A DNA stretch of 64,000 nucleotides. Source: Pseudodesulfovibrio aespoeensis Aspo-2 (lineage in GTDB: Bacteria; Desulfobacterota; Desulfovibrionia; Desulfovibrionales; Desulfovibrionaceae). Position 1 is the first letter of the stretch. Each line of letters opens with the position of its first letter. The position numbers were made by a program, and so were the translations under genes. This document shows positions 46,356-55,274 of the stretch, one piece after another. The stretch is from NCBI RefSeq assembly GCF_000176915.2, contig NC_014844.1, forward strand, positions 1,364,001 through 1,428,000, read 5' to 3'. A model generated the notes under the pieces. That model was not told the DNA's origin, ran no database searches, and saw only the letters and a list, made by a program, of their open reading frames with translations.

Positions 46356-46751
46356 TCAGTTTTCGCGCCCTGCCATGTGGGCGGCGTAGCGCATGTCTTC
46401 GTTCATGATATGCGCGGCCAGCCAACTGCTCAGGAAGACGAACACCTGGGTCAGGTTGGTCTGGCTGTCCAGCTTGCGCCGAAAGTCGTCCACCGTGGCG
46501 TTGAACTTGGCGTGCTGGAACTTGTGCTCCTCAATGCCGGGGAAGCCGTGGTCGCGCATGTACCGCTCCTCGGTGGCGAAGTGCGTTCTGCCGTATGCGG
46601 CCATGCGGTCCACAAGCTCTGCCAATAGGGCGTGGTCCTGTCCCTGGATGGCCTCGTAGGTCTGGTTGACCAGGTCCACGAGCGTCTTGTGCTGGGCGTC
46701 GATCTCCTCGACGCCCACGGATAGGTTCGTGTCCCACTGCATCAGCGGCAT
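46356..46751 (-). CDS. bacteriohemerythrin
   Basis: 131 residues. It has the hemerythrin iron ligands: W-x6-GVEEIDAQHKTLVDLVN (first His), AYGRTHFATEERYM (HxxxE), HKFQHAKFN (HxxxH) and AHIMNEDMRYAAH (HxxxxD). The four-helix protein binds a di-iron oxygen centre; single-domain forms store or sense oxygen in anaerobes and microaerophiles. GGAGGAG precedes the ATG at 46751; an upstream in-frame extension is not needed. Confidence 0.92.
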   Translation of the reverse strand: MPLMQWDTNLSVGVEEIDAQHKTLVDLVNQTYEAIQGQDHALLAELVDRMAAYGRTHFATEERYMRDHGFPGIEEHKFQHAKFNATVDDFRRKLDSQTNLTQVFVFLSSWLAAHIMNEDMRYAAHMAGREN

Positions 46752-46923
46752 GGTTCTCCTCCGGATAACGGGTGTGCCTCTCGCAGTGATCCTAGCATGG
46801 CGTCCGGCCCGGGAAAAGGGCGAGGTGCGAGGGTGGCGCGGGGCGGGTGGAATTATAATACCCATTGTGAGCGGTCCGTGATGGTATCCGAAACTGAGCC
46901 AGTATCTGATTCGGAGGACCAAG

Positions 46924-47262
46924 ATGCGTAAATTGTCAACCATGTCAAACAATTGTCTGACGTGCGTCTTTCATCGGAAGTCGTGCGTGCTGGGAATCAG
47001 GCGGCCCTGGAACGCGCATGCCTGCGACGACTACCGGCCCTATTGCCTTGTGTGCAGCTATCCCAGGGTGTTCTGCAACACCTGTCGCAACCTCGCGTCA
47101 AAGGGGATGAAGCCCCTTGAGATGGACATGCGCCCACTGTTCGATCCGCAAGGCAGTGTCCATTTCGACTGCGTGTGGACGTCGTCCGCTGTCAAGCGGC
47201 GAGAGGGCGCGTTTGTCGACAGCCCTGTCGACTGCCCCGCCGACTGCCCGATTCCCGCTTAA
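46924..47262 (+). CDS. small cysteine-rich protein, unknown
   Basis: 112 residues with 13 cysteines: NCLTCVFHRKSC, AHACDD, YCLVCSYPRVFCNTC, FDCVW, and a tail DCPADCP. The CxxC pairs suggest zinc or Fe-S binding, as in many small Deltaproteobacterial proteins; no specific family is recognised. GGAGG lies about 6 nt before the ATG (GGAGGACCAAG-ATG). It is between the divergent hemerythrin and the co-directional ubiD gene. Confidence 0.75.
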   Translation: MRKLSTMSNNCLTCVFHRKSCVLGIRRPWNAHACDDYRPYCLVCSYPRVFCNTCRNLASKGMKPLEMDMRPLFDPQGSVHFDCVWTSSAVKRREGAFVDSPVDCPADCPIPA

Positions 47263-47320
47263 CATTTCCGCCCGTTCCGTCTAGATTGTCTCGCCAGCAA
47301 ACACGAAACCGGGAATCGAA

Positions 47321-49165
47321 ATGGGATACATCAACACCAGACAGTGCCTTGACGCCCTTGAGGCCAGGGGCGAACTCGTGCGCATCGACACGGCGGTCGA
47401 TGCCAGGATCGAGGTGGGGGCGATTCAGCGCAGGGTCTTCCTGGCGGGCGGTCCGGCGCTCCTCTTCACCAATGTCAAGGGATGCCGTTTTCCCATGGCC
47501 GCCAATATCTACGGCACGCGCGAGCGGATGCACTTCATCTTCCGCGACACCATCGCCACGGTGCGCCGGCTGATGAAACTCAAGCTCAACCCCATGGAGG
47601 CGCTCAGGCACCCGCTGCGATATCTGGGTGCGCCCCGTACGGCCTGGCACACCCTGCCGCGCAGCGTCGGGACCGGGCCGGTCATGGAGCATGAGACGAC
47701 CATATCGGCCCTGCCTCAGCTGGTTTCCTGGCCAATGGACGGCGGCGGCTACGTGACCCTGCCCCAGGTCTACACCGAAAGCCCGGACAATCCGGGCTAC
47801 GCCGGGTCCAACATGGGCATGTATCGGGTCCAGCTCACGGGCAACGACTTTTTGCCGGACCGCGAGGTGGGGCTGCACTACCAGATTCATCGGGGCATCG
47901 GCCATCATCACGCCCAGGCGCTTGCCAAGGGCCAGCCGCTCAGGGTCAACGTGTTTGTCGGCGGTCCCCCGGCCATGACCCTGGCCGCGGTCATGCCGCT
48001 GCCCGAGGGGCTGGCCGAGCTGTTCTTTGCCGGGGCCATGGCCGGGCATCGCATTCCCATGGTCAGCCGCGAGGGCGGTCTGCCCATTCCGGCCCAGGCG
48101 GATTTCTGCATCTGCGGCATGGTCATGCCCGGCGAGCAGAAGCCCGAGGGGCCGTTTGGCGACCATCTCGGCTACTACAGCCTGACGCACGATTTTCCGG
48201 TCATGCGCGTGGACAGGGTCTTTCACCGCAGCGACGCCATCTGGCCGTTCACCACCGTGGGCAGGCCGCCCCAGGAGGACACCGTGTTTGGCGAGTTCAT
48301 CCACGAGATGACCGCGGAGCTGGTGCCCTCGGTCTTCTCGGGCGTGCACGAGGTCCACGCCGTGGACGCGGCGGGTGTCCATCCGCTGCTCCTGGCCGTG
48401 GGCAGCGAACGGTACGTGCCCTATGCCCAGGACAGGCAGCCCCAGGAGTTGCTGACCAACGCCATGTCCCTGCTGGGCAACACCCAGACCTCGCTCTCGA
48501 AATACGTGGTCATCGCGGCCAGGGAGGACATGGAGCCAGGGCTTTCCTGCCACGACATCCCGGCCTTTTTCGGCCACATGCTGCGGCGGGTGGACCTGAC
48601 CCGCGACCTGCACTTCATCACCCGCACCACCATGGACACCCTGGACTATTCCGGCATCAGCCTCAACCAGGGGTCCAAGCTGGTGCTCGCCGCCGCAGGT
48701 TCGCCCAGACGGACACTGGCAGCCGAACTGCCGTCCGGCCTCGATCTGCCGCGCGGGTTCCGCAACGCCCGTGTGTTCGCGCCGGGCATCATGGTTCTCA
48801 AGGGACCGGCCCATCGCCGCAAGCGGGACCAGCAGGACCCGGCCTTTGACAGGCTGGGCGAAATCCTGTCGCAGGTCCGGGGCATCGAGGGGTTCCCCCT
48901 GATCGTGGTGGCCGACGACGCCGGTTTCACGGCAAAGGACTGGGACAACTTTCTCTGGGTGACCTTCACCCGCTCCGATCCGGCCACGGACATTTACGGC
49001 GCTGGCGCATTCACCAATGCCAAGCACTGGGGCGCGACCCTGGCCGTGGTCATCGACGCGCGTCTGAAGACCTACCACGCCCCGCCCCTTGCCCCGGACC
49101 CCGAGGTGGAGCGGCGCGTGGACGCCCTGGGCGCGCCCGGCGGGCCGCTGCACGGTATCATCTAG
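47321..49165 (+). CDS. ubiD: UbiD-family decarboxylase
   Basis: 614 residues. A prenylated-FMN-dependent decarboxylase fold: NMGMYRVQLTGNDFLPDREVGLHYQIHRGIGHHHAQA region for cofactor and metal binding, KPEGPFGDHLGYYSL, and a C-terminal domain after residue ~330. Members decarboxylate aromatic or unsaturated acids, including steps of quinone synthesis; the longer 614-residue form is common in anaerobes using the futalosine menaquinone route. The substrate is not determined. Confidence 0.9.
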   Translation: MGYINTRQCLDALEARGELVRIDTAVDARIEVGAIQRRVFLAGGPALLFTNVKGCRFPMAANIYGTRERMHFIFRDTIATVRRLMKLKLNPMEALRHPLRYLGAPRTAWHTLPRSVGTGPVMEHETTISALPQLVSWPMDGGGYVTLPQVYTESPDNPGYAGSNMGMYRVQLTGNDFLPDREVGLHYQIHRGIGHHHAQALAKGQPLRVNVFVGGPPAMTLAAVMPLPEGLAELFFAGAMAGHRIPMVSREGGLPIPAQADFCICGMVMPGEQKPEGPFGDHLGYYSLTHDFPVMRVDRVFHRSDAIWPFTTVGRPPQEDTVFGEFIHEMTAELVPSVFSGVHEVHAVDAAGVHPLLLAVGSERYVPYAQDRQPQELLTNAMSLLGNTQTSLSKYVVIAAREDMEPGLSCHDIPAFFGHMLRRVDLTRDLHFITRTTMDTLDYSGISLNQGSKLVLAAAGSPRRTLAAELPSGLDLPRGFRNARVFAPGIMVLKGPAHRRKRDQQDPAFDRLGEILSQVRGIEGFPLIVVADDAGFTAKDWDNFLWVTFTRSDPATDIYGAGAFTNAKHWGATLAVVIDARLKTYHAPPLAPDPEVERRVDALGAPGGPLHGII

Positions 49166-49262
49166 CGGTTTATTGGCCCGGTTTCGACGCTTGGCCGATT
49201 GTGCAACGCGCTGAAATGCGCTATTTGCTGCGCTGCGTTGCGCTCAACACCGGAGGGAATCC

Positions 49263-49772
49263 ATGGACGGGAAAGTCATCGAGGATATCAAGCTGGCCTT
49301 TGCCTGCGACCTGTACGAGACGGTCAAGGCGGCCAGGAAGCATCACGGGGAGTCCGTGTTTCGGCACACCATGGCCGAGGAGAGCGGGACCATGGTCTTT
49401 GTCGGGGCGTTCCCCAAGAAGGACATCCTCGAATTCCCGGACCTGACTGACGAGTTCGTGTCCAGGCTCGGCACCTTCAACCTGATCGGCGTGGTCACGG
49501 ACGGCAAGAGCCGCCTTGACCTGTTCTTTCTTGGCGGGATGAACAAGCCCTTCACCTCGCTGACCGATCCCAGGGGGCTGGCCAGGGTCTTTTCCGATGA
49601 GCCGCTGACGGCTTTCCTGCTTATGTATTTCGAGGTCAAGGGCATCATGATCGACTTCACCGAAATGACCCACGACGAGTTCCTCAAGGCCGTGGAAGGG
49701 GAGGTCTTCAAGAATACCTCCTTTACCAAGATGCAGGAGGCGAGTCAGTTGCTCAAGGTCTTCGAAAACTAG
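49263..49772 (+). CDS. conserved-looking hypothetical protein
   Basis: 169 residues, GGAGGG 6 nt before the ATG. No recognised domain; predicted mixed alpha/beta, with YETVKAARKHHGESVF at the N-terminus and MIDFTEMTHDEFLKAVEG near the C-terminus. Codon use matches its neighbours and a strong terminator follows, so it is a real gene. No function is offered. Confidence 0.75.
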   Translation: MDGKVIEDIKLAFACDLYETVKAARKHHGESVFRHTMAEESGTMVFVGAFPKKDILEFPDLTDEFVSRLGTFNLIGVVTDGKSRLDLFFLGGMNKPFTSLTDPRGLARVFSDEPLTAFLLMYFEVKGIMIDFTEMTHDEFLKAVEGEVFKNTSFTKMQEASQLLKVFEN

Positions 49773-49795
49773 GCCCGTGAAGCAAGGCGAAAAGA

Positions 49796-49828
49796 AAGGG
49801 CGTCCCGTGATCGGGACGCCCTTTTTTT
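49796..49828 (+). terminator. intrinsic terminator
   Basis: AGGGCGTCCCG-TGAT-CGGGACGCCCT stem of 11 bp (49797-49822), then T-run to 49828. Separates the hypothetical gene from the convergent Hpt gene. Confidence 0.93.
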
Positions 49829-49840
49829 GCGTGTCGTGTC

Positions 49841-50236
49841 TCAGCGTTCGAGAGATTTCTTGACGGACATTTCGAGCATGGCCGTGTGCAGCCGGATGCT
49901 GATGTCATCATTGCGGTCGATATTGTCCACCAGTTCCCTGAGCTTGTCCACCGCTTCAAGGCTGGCGGTGATGATCATCTCCGTGACCGGGATCTTTCCG
50001 GTGCGGACGTTCTCAAGCACGTTCTCCAGCGTATGGGCCAGTTCCTCGATAACCTTGAGCTTGAGGAGGTTGGCCCCGGCCTTGACCGAGTGGGCGTCGC
50101 GGAAAATGGAGTTGACCAGTTCGGAGTCCGGGGCGGACCGTCTCTCAAGCTGGAGCAGCCCCGTCTCGATGGTGTTGAGCCGTTCGGAGGTCTCTTCGAG
50201 GTAGACCTCGAGGATTTCGTCACCCGGTTTGATCAA
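49841..50236 (-). CDS. Hpt domain protein
   Basis: 131 residues. A histidine-phosphotransfer helix bundle with the phospho-His in RDAHSVKAGANLLKL (H48). It relays phosphate between a kinase and response regulator. Its start overlaps the end of cheV by 4 nt, so the two are coupled. The Glu/Asp-rich segments around the His are typical of four-helix Hpt domains found in CheA N-termini. Confidence 0.85.
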   Translation of the reverse strand: MIKPGDEILEVYLEETSERLNTIETGLLQLERRSAPDSELVNSIFRDAHSVKAGANLLKLKVIEELAHTLENVLENVRTGKIPVTEMIITASLEAVDKLRELVDNIDRNDDISIRLHTAMLEMSVKKSLER

Positions 50237-51177
50237 GCGTGCGTTCCTTCGATGAGTTTGATGGCCACTTCGGGAATGGTGTGCAGGTCGGGCTTGGTGA
50301 TCTGCATGTCCGCGCCCACGGAGTCGCCCTTGTGGCGCAGCTCGTTGGTGATGATGGAGGAGTACAAGATGACCGGGAGCTTTTTCAGGACCGGGTCCTG
50401 CTTGATGTTCTTGGTCAGGCTGAAGCCGTCCATGAGCGGCATCTCGATGTCCGAGACCACGATGTCCACATACTCGGTGATGTCTTTGCCCGCTTCCTCG
50501 GCCATGGCCTTGTAGCCCATGATGGTCTTGAGGGCTTCGCTGCCGTTGTTGGTGATGGTGGGCTTGAAGTTGGCCGATGTCAGGTTTTGTTGGAGCATGG
50601 TCCGGATGGTGGCCGAGTCGTCCGCCACCAGCACCTTGTACTCCCTGTCCGACCTTTTCAGCGCTATGCCGTCGTCCGGCTCGAACTGGGTCAGGATGGT
50701 TTCGAGGTCGAGCAACTGGATGAAGTGGTCGCCCTTGTCCACCAGACCGATGATGGAATCGGTGCTCTGGGAGATGACGCTTGAAGGCGGGATGACCTCG
50801 CCCCAGCCCACGCGGTGGATCTCGGTGACGCCTGAGACCAGGAATCCGGTCACGGATTTGCTGAACTCGGTGACGATGACGATGTCGCGCTCGGTCTTGG
50901 GCATGTTGAGTTCAAGCCAGACCGAGAGGTCGAGCACCGGCAGGATGAGATCGCGCAGGGGGATGGTCCCCATGAACGACGGATGGGGCGCGGATTCCGG
51001 AGGTTCCAGGTTCGGCGTCTCGATGACCTGCATGACCTTGGCCACGTTGATGCCGAAGTGGTTTTTGACCGGGGGATGTCCTTCCTTGATGGTCTCGTTG
51101 ATATAGAATTCAAGAATTTCGAGTTCGTTCGTGCCGGTCTCCAGAAGGATGCCAGTGTCAGTCGCAAGCTTGCTCAT
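50233..51177 (-). CDS. cheV: CheV-type chemotaxis coupling protein
   Basis: 314 residues. An N-terminal CheW-like domain (EFYINETIKEGHPPVKNHFGINVAKVMQVIETPNL; only cores quoted: HFGINVAKVMQVIE) is joined to a receiver domain (VLVADDSATIR, phospho-Asp in DIVVSDIEMPLMDGF, YSSIITNELR; ITKPD switch lysine). CheV couples chemoreceptors to CheA and is itself phosphorylated. The ATG at 51177 has GAGG about 8 nt upstream. Confidence 0.92.
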   Translation of the reverse strand: MSKLATDTGILLETGTNELEILEFYINETIKEGHPPVKNHFGINVAKVMQVIETPNLEPPESAPHPSFMGTIPLRDLILPVLDLSVWLELNMPKTERDIVIVTEFSKSVTGFLVSGVTEIHRVGWGEVIPPSSVISQSTDSIIGLVDKGDHFIQLLDLETILTQFEPDDGIALKRSDREYKVLVADDSATIRTMLQQNLTSANFKPTITNNGSEALKTIMGYKAMAEEAGKDITEYVDIVVSDIEMPLMDGFSLTKNIKQDPVLKKLPVILYSSIITNELRHKGDSVGADMQITKPDLHTIPEVAIKLIEGTHA

Positions 51178-51397
51178 ACTATTACCTCGTCGCGGAACTC
51201 AGGTCAGGCCACCATGGCCCACTTGTCTGATCATACCCCGCAGGACACTGCATGTCCATGCTATAAGATCGTCAGTCAAACCATTATAATGTGTTGGACG
51301 ATTCGTGAATGATTTTTTCTCCCCCTTGACGGGTGCGCGCGGGCCATGCACAAATGATGATGCACAGTGGTCCGACCCTCAAGCCAGGAGATGCCCA

Positions 51398-54355
51398 GTG
51401 AACCAGGATACGACGATTGATCCGGCCACGCTCCGCGACGAGGTTCAGAGACAGGTCCTTGAGTCGGTGCGGACCCTTGTTCCATGGTTCAGCCGGAACA
51501 TGCCCGAATACTACTTTCGCACCCACGGCAGGGACGAGCAGGTCCGGCACCTCAAGGCCCTGGTCTCGGGCATGGTCCGCGAGCAGGGGCAGTCCATGGT
51601 CCTGCACAGTCCGTGCGGCACCATGGTCACGCACATCACCCCTGGCGGCGACATGCGGTCCCTGGCCGGGGTGCTGCGGCAGCATATCGACCGGGATATC
51701 CGCATCGCGCGCATCTATTCGAGCCGCGACGACACCATCCGGCTCGACACGCTGCTTTTTGGCCCAAGGCCGCAGTGCGCTGCGGACAGCGACGGGCTGG
51801 CCCGCGCCCTGGCCACGGTCCGCCGGGGCGGCCTTGATCTCGACCCTGCCGAGGCGGCTGATTTTGAGGGCTTCCTGGCCAGCGCCAACGACGATTATCT
51901 GGAGAAGTTCGAACCGGGCCGGGCCGTGCGCCATTTCAAAACGTGCAGTTGCGTGGAGAACCGGGAGCGGGTCCAGGTCGCCCTCGACACAGAGCCCGTG
52001 CCTGGGTTCGACCGCGTGTCCGTGGCCATGGAGCATCCGCCGGCCAGGGGGCTGCTCCTGCGGGTGGTCAACGTCTTTGCCAGGGAGAACATCCCGGTGG
52101 ACCGGGCCTACTCGGATGTTTTCGAGCGCGGGGACATGCCGCCCATCGCGGTCATGAGCTTCTATCTCGACCGTTCCCGCATCGGGCTGGTCGAAGGGAC
52201 AGGGCAGTGGGAGCGGCTTCGCCGCCAGCTGGAGCTGACCAAATGGTTCGCCTTTCACGGCCTGGAGGCCCTGGCCGAGGAGGAGGGCTGGGAGCTTGGC
52301 GAGGTCATGCTCATGCAGGCCGCCTCAGAGTTCGCCCACCAGTTCCTGATCCGGAAGAACCTGCACGCCTACGGCTCCGGTCGCATCGTCCACGTGGTGC
52401 TCAAGCACCGCCATGTGGCCCGGCGGCTGCTCGACTATTTCGACGCCCGCTGCAATCCCGCCCTTGCAGGCGACCGGGAAAGGGCCGTGGCCGAACAGCG
52501 CGAGGCCGTCCTTGAGGCCATCAACGGCGTGAACAATGAGATACACCGCAACATTTTGAAATACATCTATAAGTTTTTCAGGTATACTCTGCGGACCAAC
52601 TATTATCTGCCGCACCGGCTCGGCCTGAGCTTTCGGCTGGACCCGATCATCCTCGCTCCCACCCCGGCGCAGGAGCGGCCCTTTGGCCTCTATTGTTTCC
52701 ACGGGCCGTACTGCTTTGCCTTCCATGTCCGATACCGCGACATGGCCAGGGGCGGGGTCCGGGTGGTGCGCACCGGTTCCCAGGAGCATTTCGAGCTGGA
52801 GTCCAACCGGCTCTTCGACGAGGTCACCAAGCTGGCCAAGGCGCAGCAGTTCAAGAACAAGGACATTCCGGAGGGCGGGTCCAAGGCGGTCCTGCTGCTC
52901 GGCCCCGAGGGGGATATCGATCTGGCCGTCAGGAGCATGGTCGATTCGTTCCTCGATCTCCTGGCCGCTCCTGCCAACGGGAGCGGGTTCGTCCTGCCCG
53001 ACATTGTGGACCACCTGAACCGCGAGGAGGTCATCTTTCTCGGTCCTGACGAGAACATCACGCCGGAGCATATCTCCTGGATCGCGGCCAGGGCGGCCAA
53101 GCGCGGCTACAAGTGGCCCGGCGCGTTCATGAGCTCCAAGCCCGGAGCCGGGATCGCTCACAAGGAATATGGCGTGACCAGCGAGGGCGTGGTGGTCTTT
53201 GCCCGCGAGCTGCTGCTGGCTCTGGGAATCGATCCGGCCCGGCAGACGTTCTCGGTCAAGCTGACCGGCGGCCCGGCGGGCGACGTGGCCTCCAACGTCA
53301 TCAGGATTCTCATCCGCGAATACGGCGAAAACGCGCGCATCGTGGCCATGGCCGACGGACACGGGGCGGCCTTTGATCCGGACGGCATGGACCATGCCGA
53401 GCTGTTGCGTCTCATCGACAGCGGGGGGCGGGCATCGGGCTTTGACGCCACACGGCTCACGGGCGCGGGCGCGTTCGTGGTCTCGACCCAGGACCCCGAC
53501 GGCGTGCGCATCCGCGACGAGCTGCACAACCAGGCCAGGGCCGACCTCTTCATCCCGGCGGGCGGCAGGCCCGAGACCATCAACATGACCAACTGGAAGC
53601 AGTTCCTCGGCAGGGATGGCACGCCATCGGCCAGGGGCATCGTGGAGGGCGCCAACATATTCATCGCGGCAGACGCCCGAACCGCGCTGGAAAAGGCGGG
53701 GGTGCTGGTGGTGCCAGGCCCTTCGGCCAACAAGACCGGGGTCATCTGCTCGTCCTACGAGATCCTGGCCGGGCTCATCCTGACGGACGAGGAATTCCTC
53801 GCCATCAAGGACCGCTACGTGTCCCAGCTGCTCGACATCCTGCGCCAGCGCGCCGGGGCCGAGGCCCGGCTGCTCATGCGCGAATACCGGCTGGCCGGGG
53901 GCGGCAAGACCGTCACCCAGATATCCTATGCCCTCTCGGCGTCCATCAACGCACTGGCCGACAGGATCGTTGCGGCGCTCGAAGAGGAGACGGGCCGGGT
54001 GGCTGACAGCCCGGAGCTGTGCGAGGTGATCCTTGCCTACTGTCCCACCATCCTGGCCGAAAAATATGCCGACCGTCTGGTGGGCGATCTGCCGCGCAGG
54101 CATCAGCTGGCCCTGGTGGCCGCGTTTGTCTCGGCCAGGATGCTCTACCAGGAGGGTCTTGGCTGGGCCGAGCGGCTCGTGTCCCTGCGCGGGGTGCGCG
54201 AGGTGGTCTTCGGCTATCTGGCCGAGGAGAAGGCGCTGGCCCGGCTCGTGGCCGAGGTCCGCGCCGCCGGGCTGGCGCACGGCCCGCTCGTGGTCGACAT
54301 CCTGGAGCGGGGAGGGCGCAGCCGCCTGACCCTCGACCGGCTCGGCCTGGGATAG
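51398..54355 (+). CDS. large NAD-type glutamate dehydrogenase
   Basis: 985 residues from GTG 51398, with AGGAG 7 nt upstream. The catalytic Glu/Leu/Phe/Val dehydrogenase core lies at about 440-830: RDMARGGVRVV, AKAQQFKNKDIPEGGSKAVL (substrate lysines), KLTGGPAGDVASNVIRIL, and ANIFIAADARTALEKAGVL with PGPSANKTG. The N-terminal ~430 residues match the regulatory part of the 115-kDa-type enzyme. It interconverts glutamate and 2-oxoglutarate. The family assignment is firm; the direction in vivo (catabolic or anabolic) is not visible. Confidence 0.9.
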   Translation: MNQDTTIDPATLRDEVQRQVLESVRTLVPWFSRNMPEYYFRTHGRDEQVRHLKALVSGMVREQGQSMVLHSPCGTMVTHITPGGDMRSLAGVLRQHIDRDIRIARIYSSRDDTIRLDTLLFGPRPQCAADSDGLARALATVRRGGLDLDPAEAADFEGFLASANDDYLEKFEPGRAVRHFKTCSCVENRERVQVALDTEPVPGFDRVSVAMEHPPARGLLLRVVNVFARENIPVDRAYSDVFERGDMPPIAVMSFYLDRSRIGLVEGTGQWERLRRQLELTKWFAFHGLEALAEEEGWELGEVMLMQAASEFAHQFLIRKNLHAYGSGRIVHVVLKHRHVARRLLDYFDARCNPALAGDRERAVAEQREAVLEAINGVNNEIHRNILKYIYKFFRYTLRTNYYLPHRLGLSFRLDPIILAPTPAQERPFGLYCFHGPYCFAFHVRYRDMARGGVRVVRTGSQEHFELESNRLFDEVTKLAKAQQFKNKDIPEGGSKAVLLLGPEGDIDLAVRSMVDSFLDLLAAPANGSGFVLPDIVDHLNREEVIFLGPDENITPEHISWIAARAAKRGYKWPGAFMSSKPGAGIAHKEYGVTSEGVVVFARELLLALGIDPARQTFSVKLTGGPAGDVASNVIRILIREYGENARIVAMADGHGAAFDPDGMDHAELLRLIDSGGRASGFDATRLTGAGAFVVSTQDPDGVRIRDELHNQARADLFIPAGGRPETINMTNWKQFLGRDGTPSARGIVEGANIFIAADARTALEKAGVLVVPGPSANKTGVICSSYEILAGLILTDEEFLAIKDRYVSQLLDILRQRAGAEARLLMREYRLAGGGKTVTQISYALSASINALADRIVAALEEETGRVADSPELCEVILAYCPTILAEKYADRLVGDLPRRHQLALVAAFVSARMLYQEGLGWAERLVSLRGVREVVFGYLAEEKALARLVAEVRAAGLAHGPLVVDILERGGRSRLTLDRLGLG

Positions 54356-54383
54356 CAAAGAAGGGTGAATTTCGCTTGCCTCT

Positions 54384-54418
54384 TTGACAACCTTCAGATA
54401 GGAATAATTATCAATTAT
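54384..54418 (+). promoter_or_regulatory. tpx promoter overlapped by PerR-like palindrome
   Basis: -35 TTGACA (54384-54389); the -10 region near 54406-54412 lies inside the perfect palindrome ATAATT-ATC-AATTAT (54404-54418). This resembles the AT-rich dyads bound by PerR/Fur-family repressors. AAAGGAG sits upstream of ATG 54439. Confidence 0.7.
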
Positions 54419-54438
54419 AAATCAAAGGAGCGAACAGC

Positions 54439-54957
54439 ATGATAGAAAGAACTGGAATCGTCACATTGAAAGGCAACCCCGTGACCCTGGTCGGCCCGGA
54501 GATCAAGGTGGGGGACACGGCCCCGGCCTTTACCGTTCTGGCCAACGACCTGAGCCCGAAAACCCTGGCCGACTACAAGGGCAGGGTGCTGATCATAGCT
54601 TCGGTGCCTTCGCTCGACACCCCGGTCTGCGACATGGAGACACGCCGTTTCAACACCGAGGCCGCCGGGCTCGGCAAAGACGTGACCATCCTCACCCTGA
54701 GCATGGACCTGCCCTTTGCCCAGGCACGCTGGTGCGGAGCCGCCGGGGTCGAGGCGGTCAAGACCCTCTCCGACCATCGCGACGCCTCCTTCGGGCAGTC
54801 CTGGGGCGTGCTGATCAAGGAATTGCGTCTCCTGGGCCGCGCGGTCTTCGTGGTCGGCCGGGATGGGCGCGTGGCCTATGTCCAGTACCTCAAGGAAACC
54901 ACCGATGAGCCTGACTACGCCGCCGCCCTGGCTGCGGCCAGAAATGTCGCGGGCTGA
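54439..54957 (+). CDS. tpx: thiol peroxidase
   Basis: 172 residues, Tpx-type peroxiredoxin. Peroxidatic Cys64 is in SLDTPVCDMETRRFN and resolving Cys99 in AQARWCGA. The start has TVGDTAPAF-like GDTAPAFTVL. It reduces hydroperoxides with thioredoxin. It is monocistronic with a redox-type operator upstream and a hairpin element downstream. Confidence 0.96.
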   Translation: MIERTGIVTLKGNPVTLVGPEIKVGDTAPAFTVLANDLSPKTLADYKGRVLIIASVPSLDTPVCDMETRRFNTEAAGLGKDVTILTLSMDLPFAQARWCGAAGVEAVKTLSDHRDASFGQSWGVLIKELRLLGRAVFVVGRDGRVAYVQYLKETTDEPDYAAALAAARNVAG

Positions 54958-54984
54958 TCACTCCCGGTCACTTCCAGATCCGAC

Positions 54985-55015
54985 AGGCCGCCCTTTCGTC
55001 AGGAAAGGGCGGCCT
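54985..55015. repeat. 12-bp palindrome with CGTCAGG loop (copy A)
   Basis: AGGCCGCCCTTT (54985-54996) / AAAGGGCGGCCT (55004-55015), loop CGTCAGG. Same loop and near-same stem as copy B at 55166. No T-run, so not a simple terminator. Confidence 0.8.
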
Positions 55016-55052
55016 CAGGCTGCTGACAAAGGCCCGATTGCGTCGTTGCTTC

Positions 55053-55105
55053 AAAAAAGGCAAACCCTCGCGTATTATATATACGCGTCGGTCTTGCCTT
55101 TTTTT
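55053..55105. repeat. large compound palindrome
   Basis: Inner perfect stem CGCGTAT (55069-55075) / ATACGCG (55081-55087) with a 5-nt TATAT loop, nested in outer arms AAAAAAGGCAA (55053-55063) and TTGCCTTTTTT (55094-55104). Lies between palindromes A and B. It could end transcripts on either strand (A-run left, T-run right). Confidence 0.75.
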
Positions 55106-55165
55106 CGCGCCTAGCACTCGAACCTTTCTCAACAGCCTTTCAGAGTGGACTTTGTCAACACGCTG

Positions 55166-55196
55166 AGGCCGCTCTTTCGTCAGGAAAGAGCAGCCT
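55166..55196. repeat. 12-bp palindrome with CGTCAGG loop (copy B)
   Basis: AGGCCGCTCTTT (55166-55177) / AAAGAGCAGCCT (55185-55196), one mismatch, loop CGTCAGG as in copy A, 180 bp away. Conserved loop and covarying stem bases suggest a mobile or maintained intergenic element. Confidence 0.8.
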
Positions 55197-55211
55197 TGTG
55201 CGCTCGACCGG

Positions 55212-55267
55212 TTGACAACCGGATTGAACGTGGGTAAATCCATCACAAATGAGTAGCTGATCATTTG
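55212..55267 (+). promoter_or_regulatory. arsR promoter and operator
   Basis: TTGACA (55212-55217), 17-nt spacer, TAAATC (55235-55240). Just downstream is the dyad CAAATGA-N8-TCATTTG (55246-55267), overlapping the expected start site, a likely autoregulatory operator. Confidence 0.65.
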
Positions 55268-55274
55268 AGGAAAA

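Larger units (their letters stand above)
54958..55274. other. 316-bp intergenic region with palindromes and the arsR promoter
   Basis: No gene. It contains palindromes A and B, the compound palindrome between them, and the arsR promoter with its dyad. Confidence 0.8.

Noticed and set aside
47192-49153. 653-codon open frame on the minus strand
   Set aside because: Antisense shadow of the ubiD-family gene.
52325-54358. 677-codon open frame on the minus strand
   Set aside because: Antisense shadow of the glutamate dehydrogenase gene.
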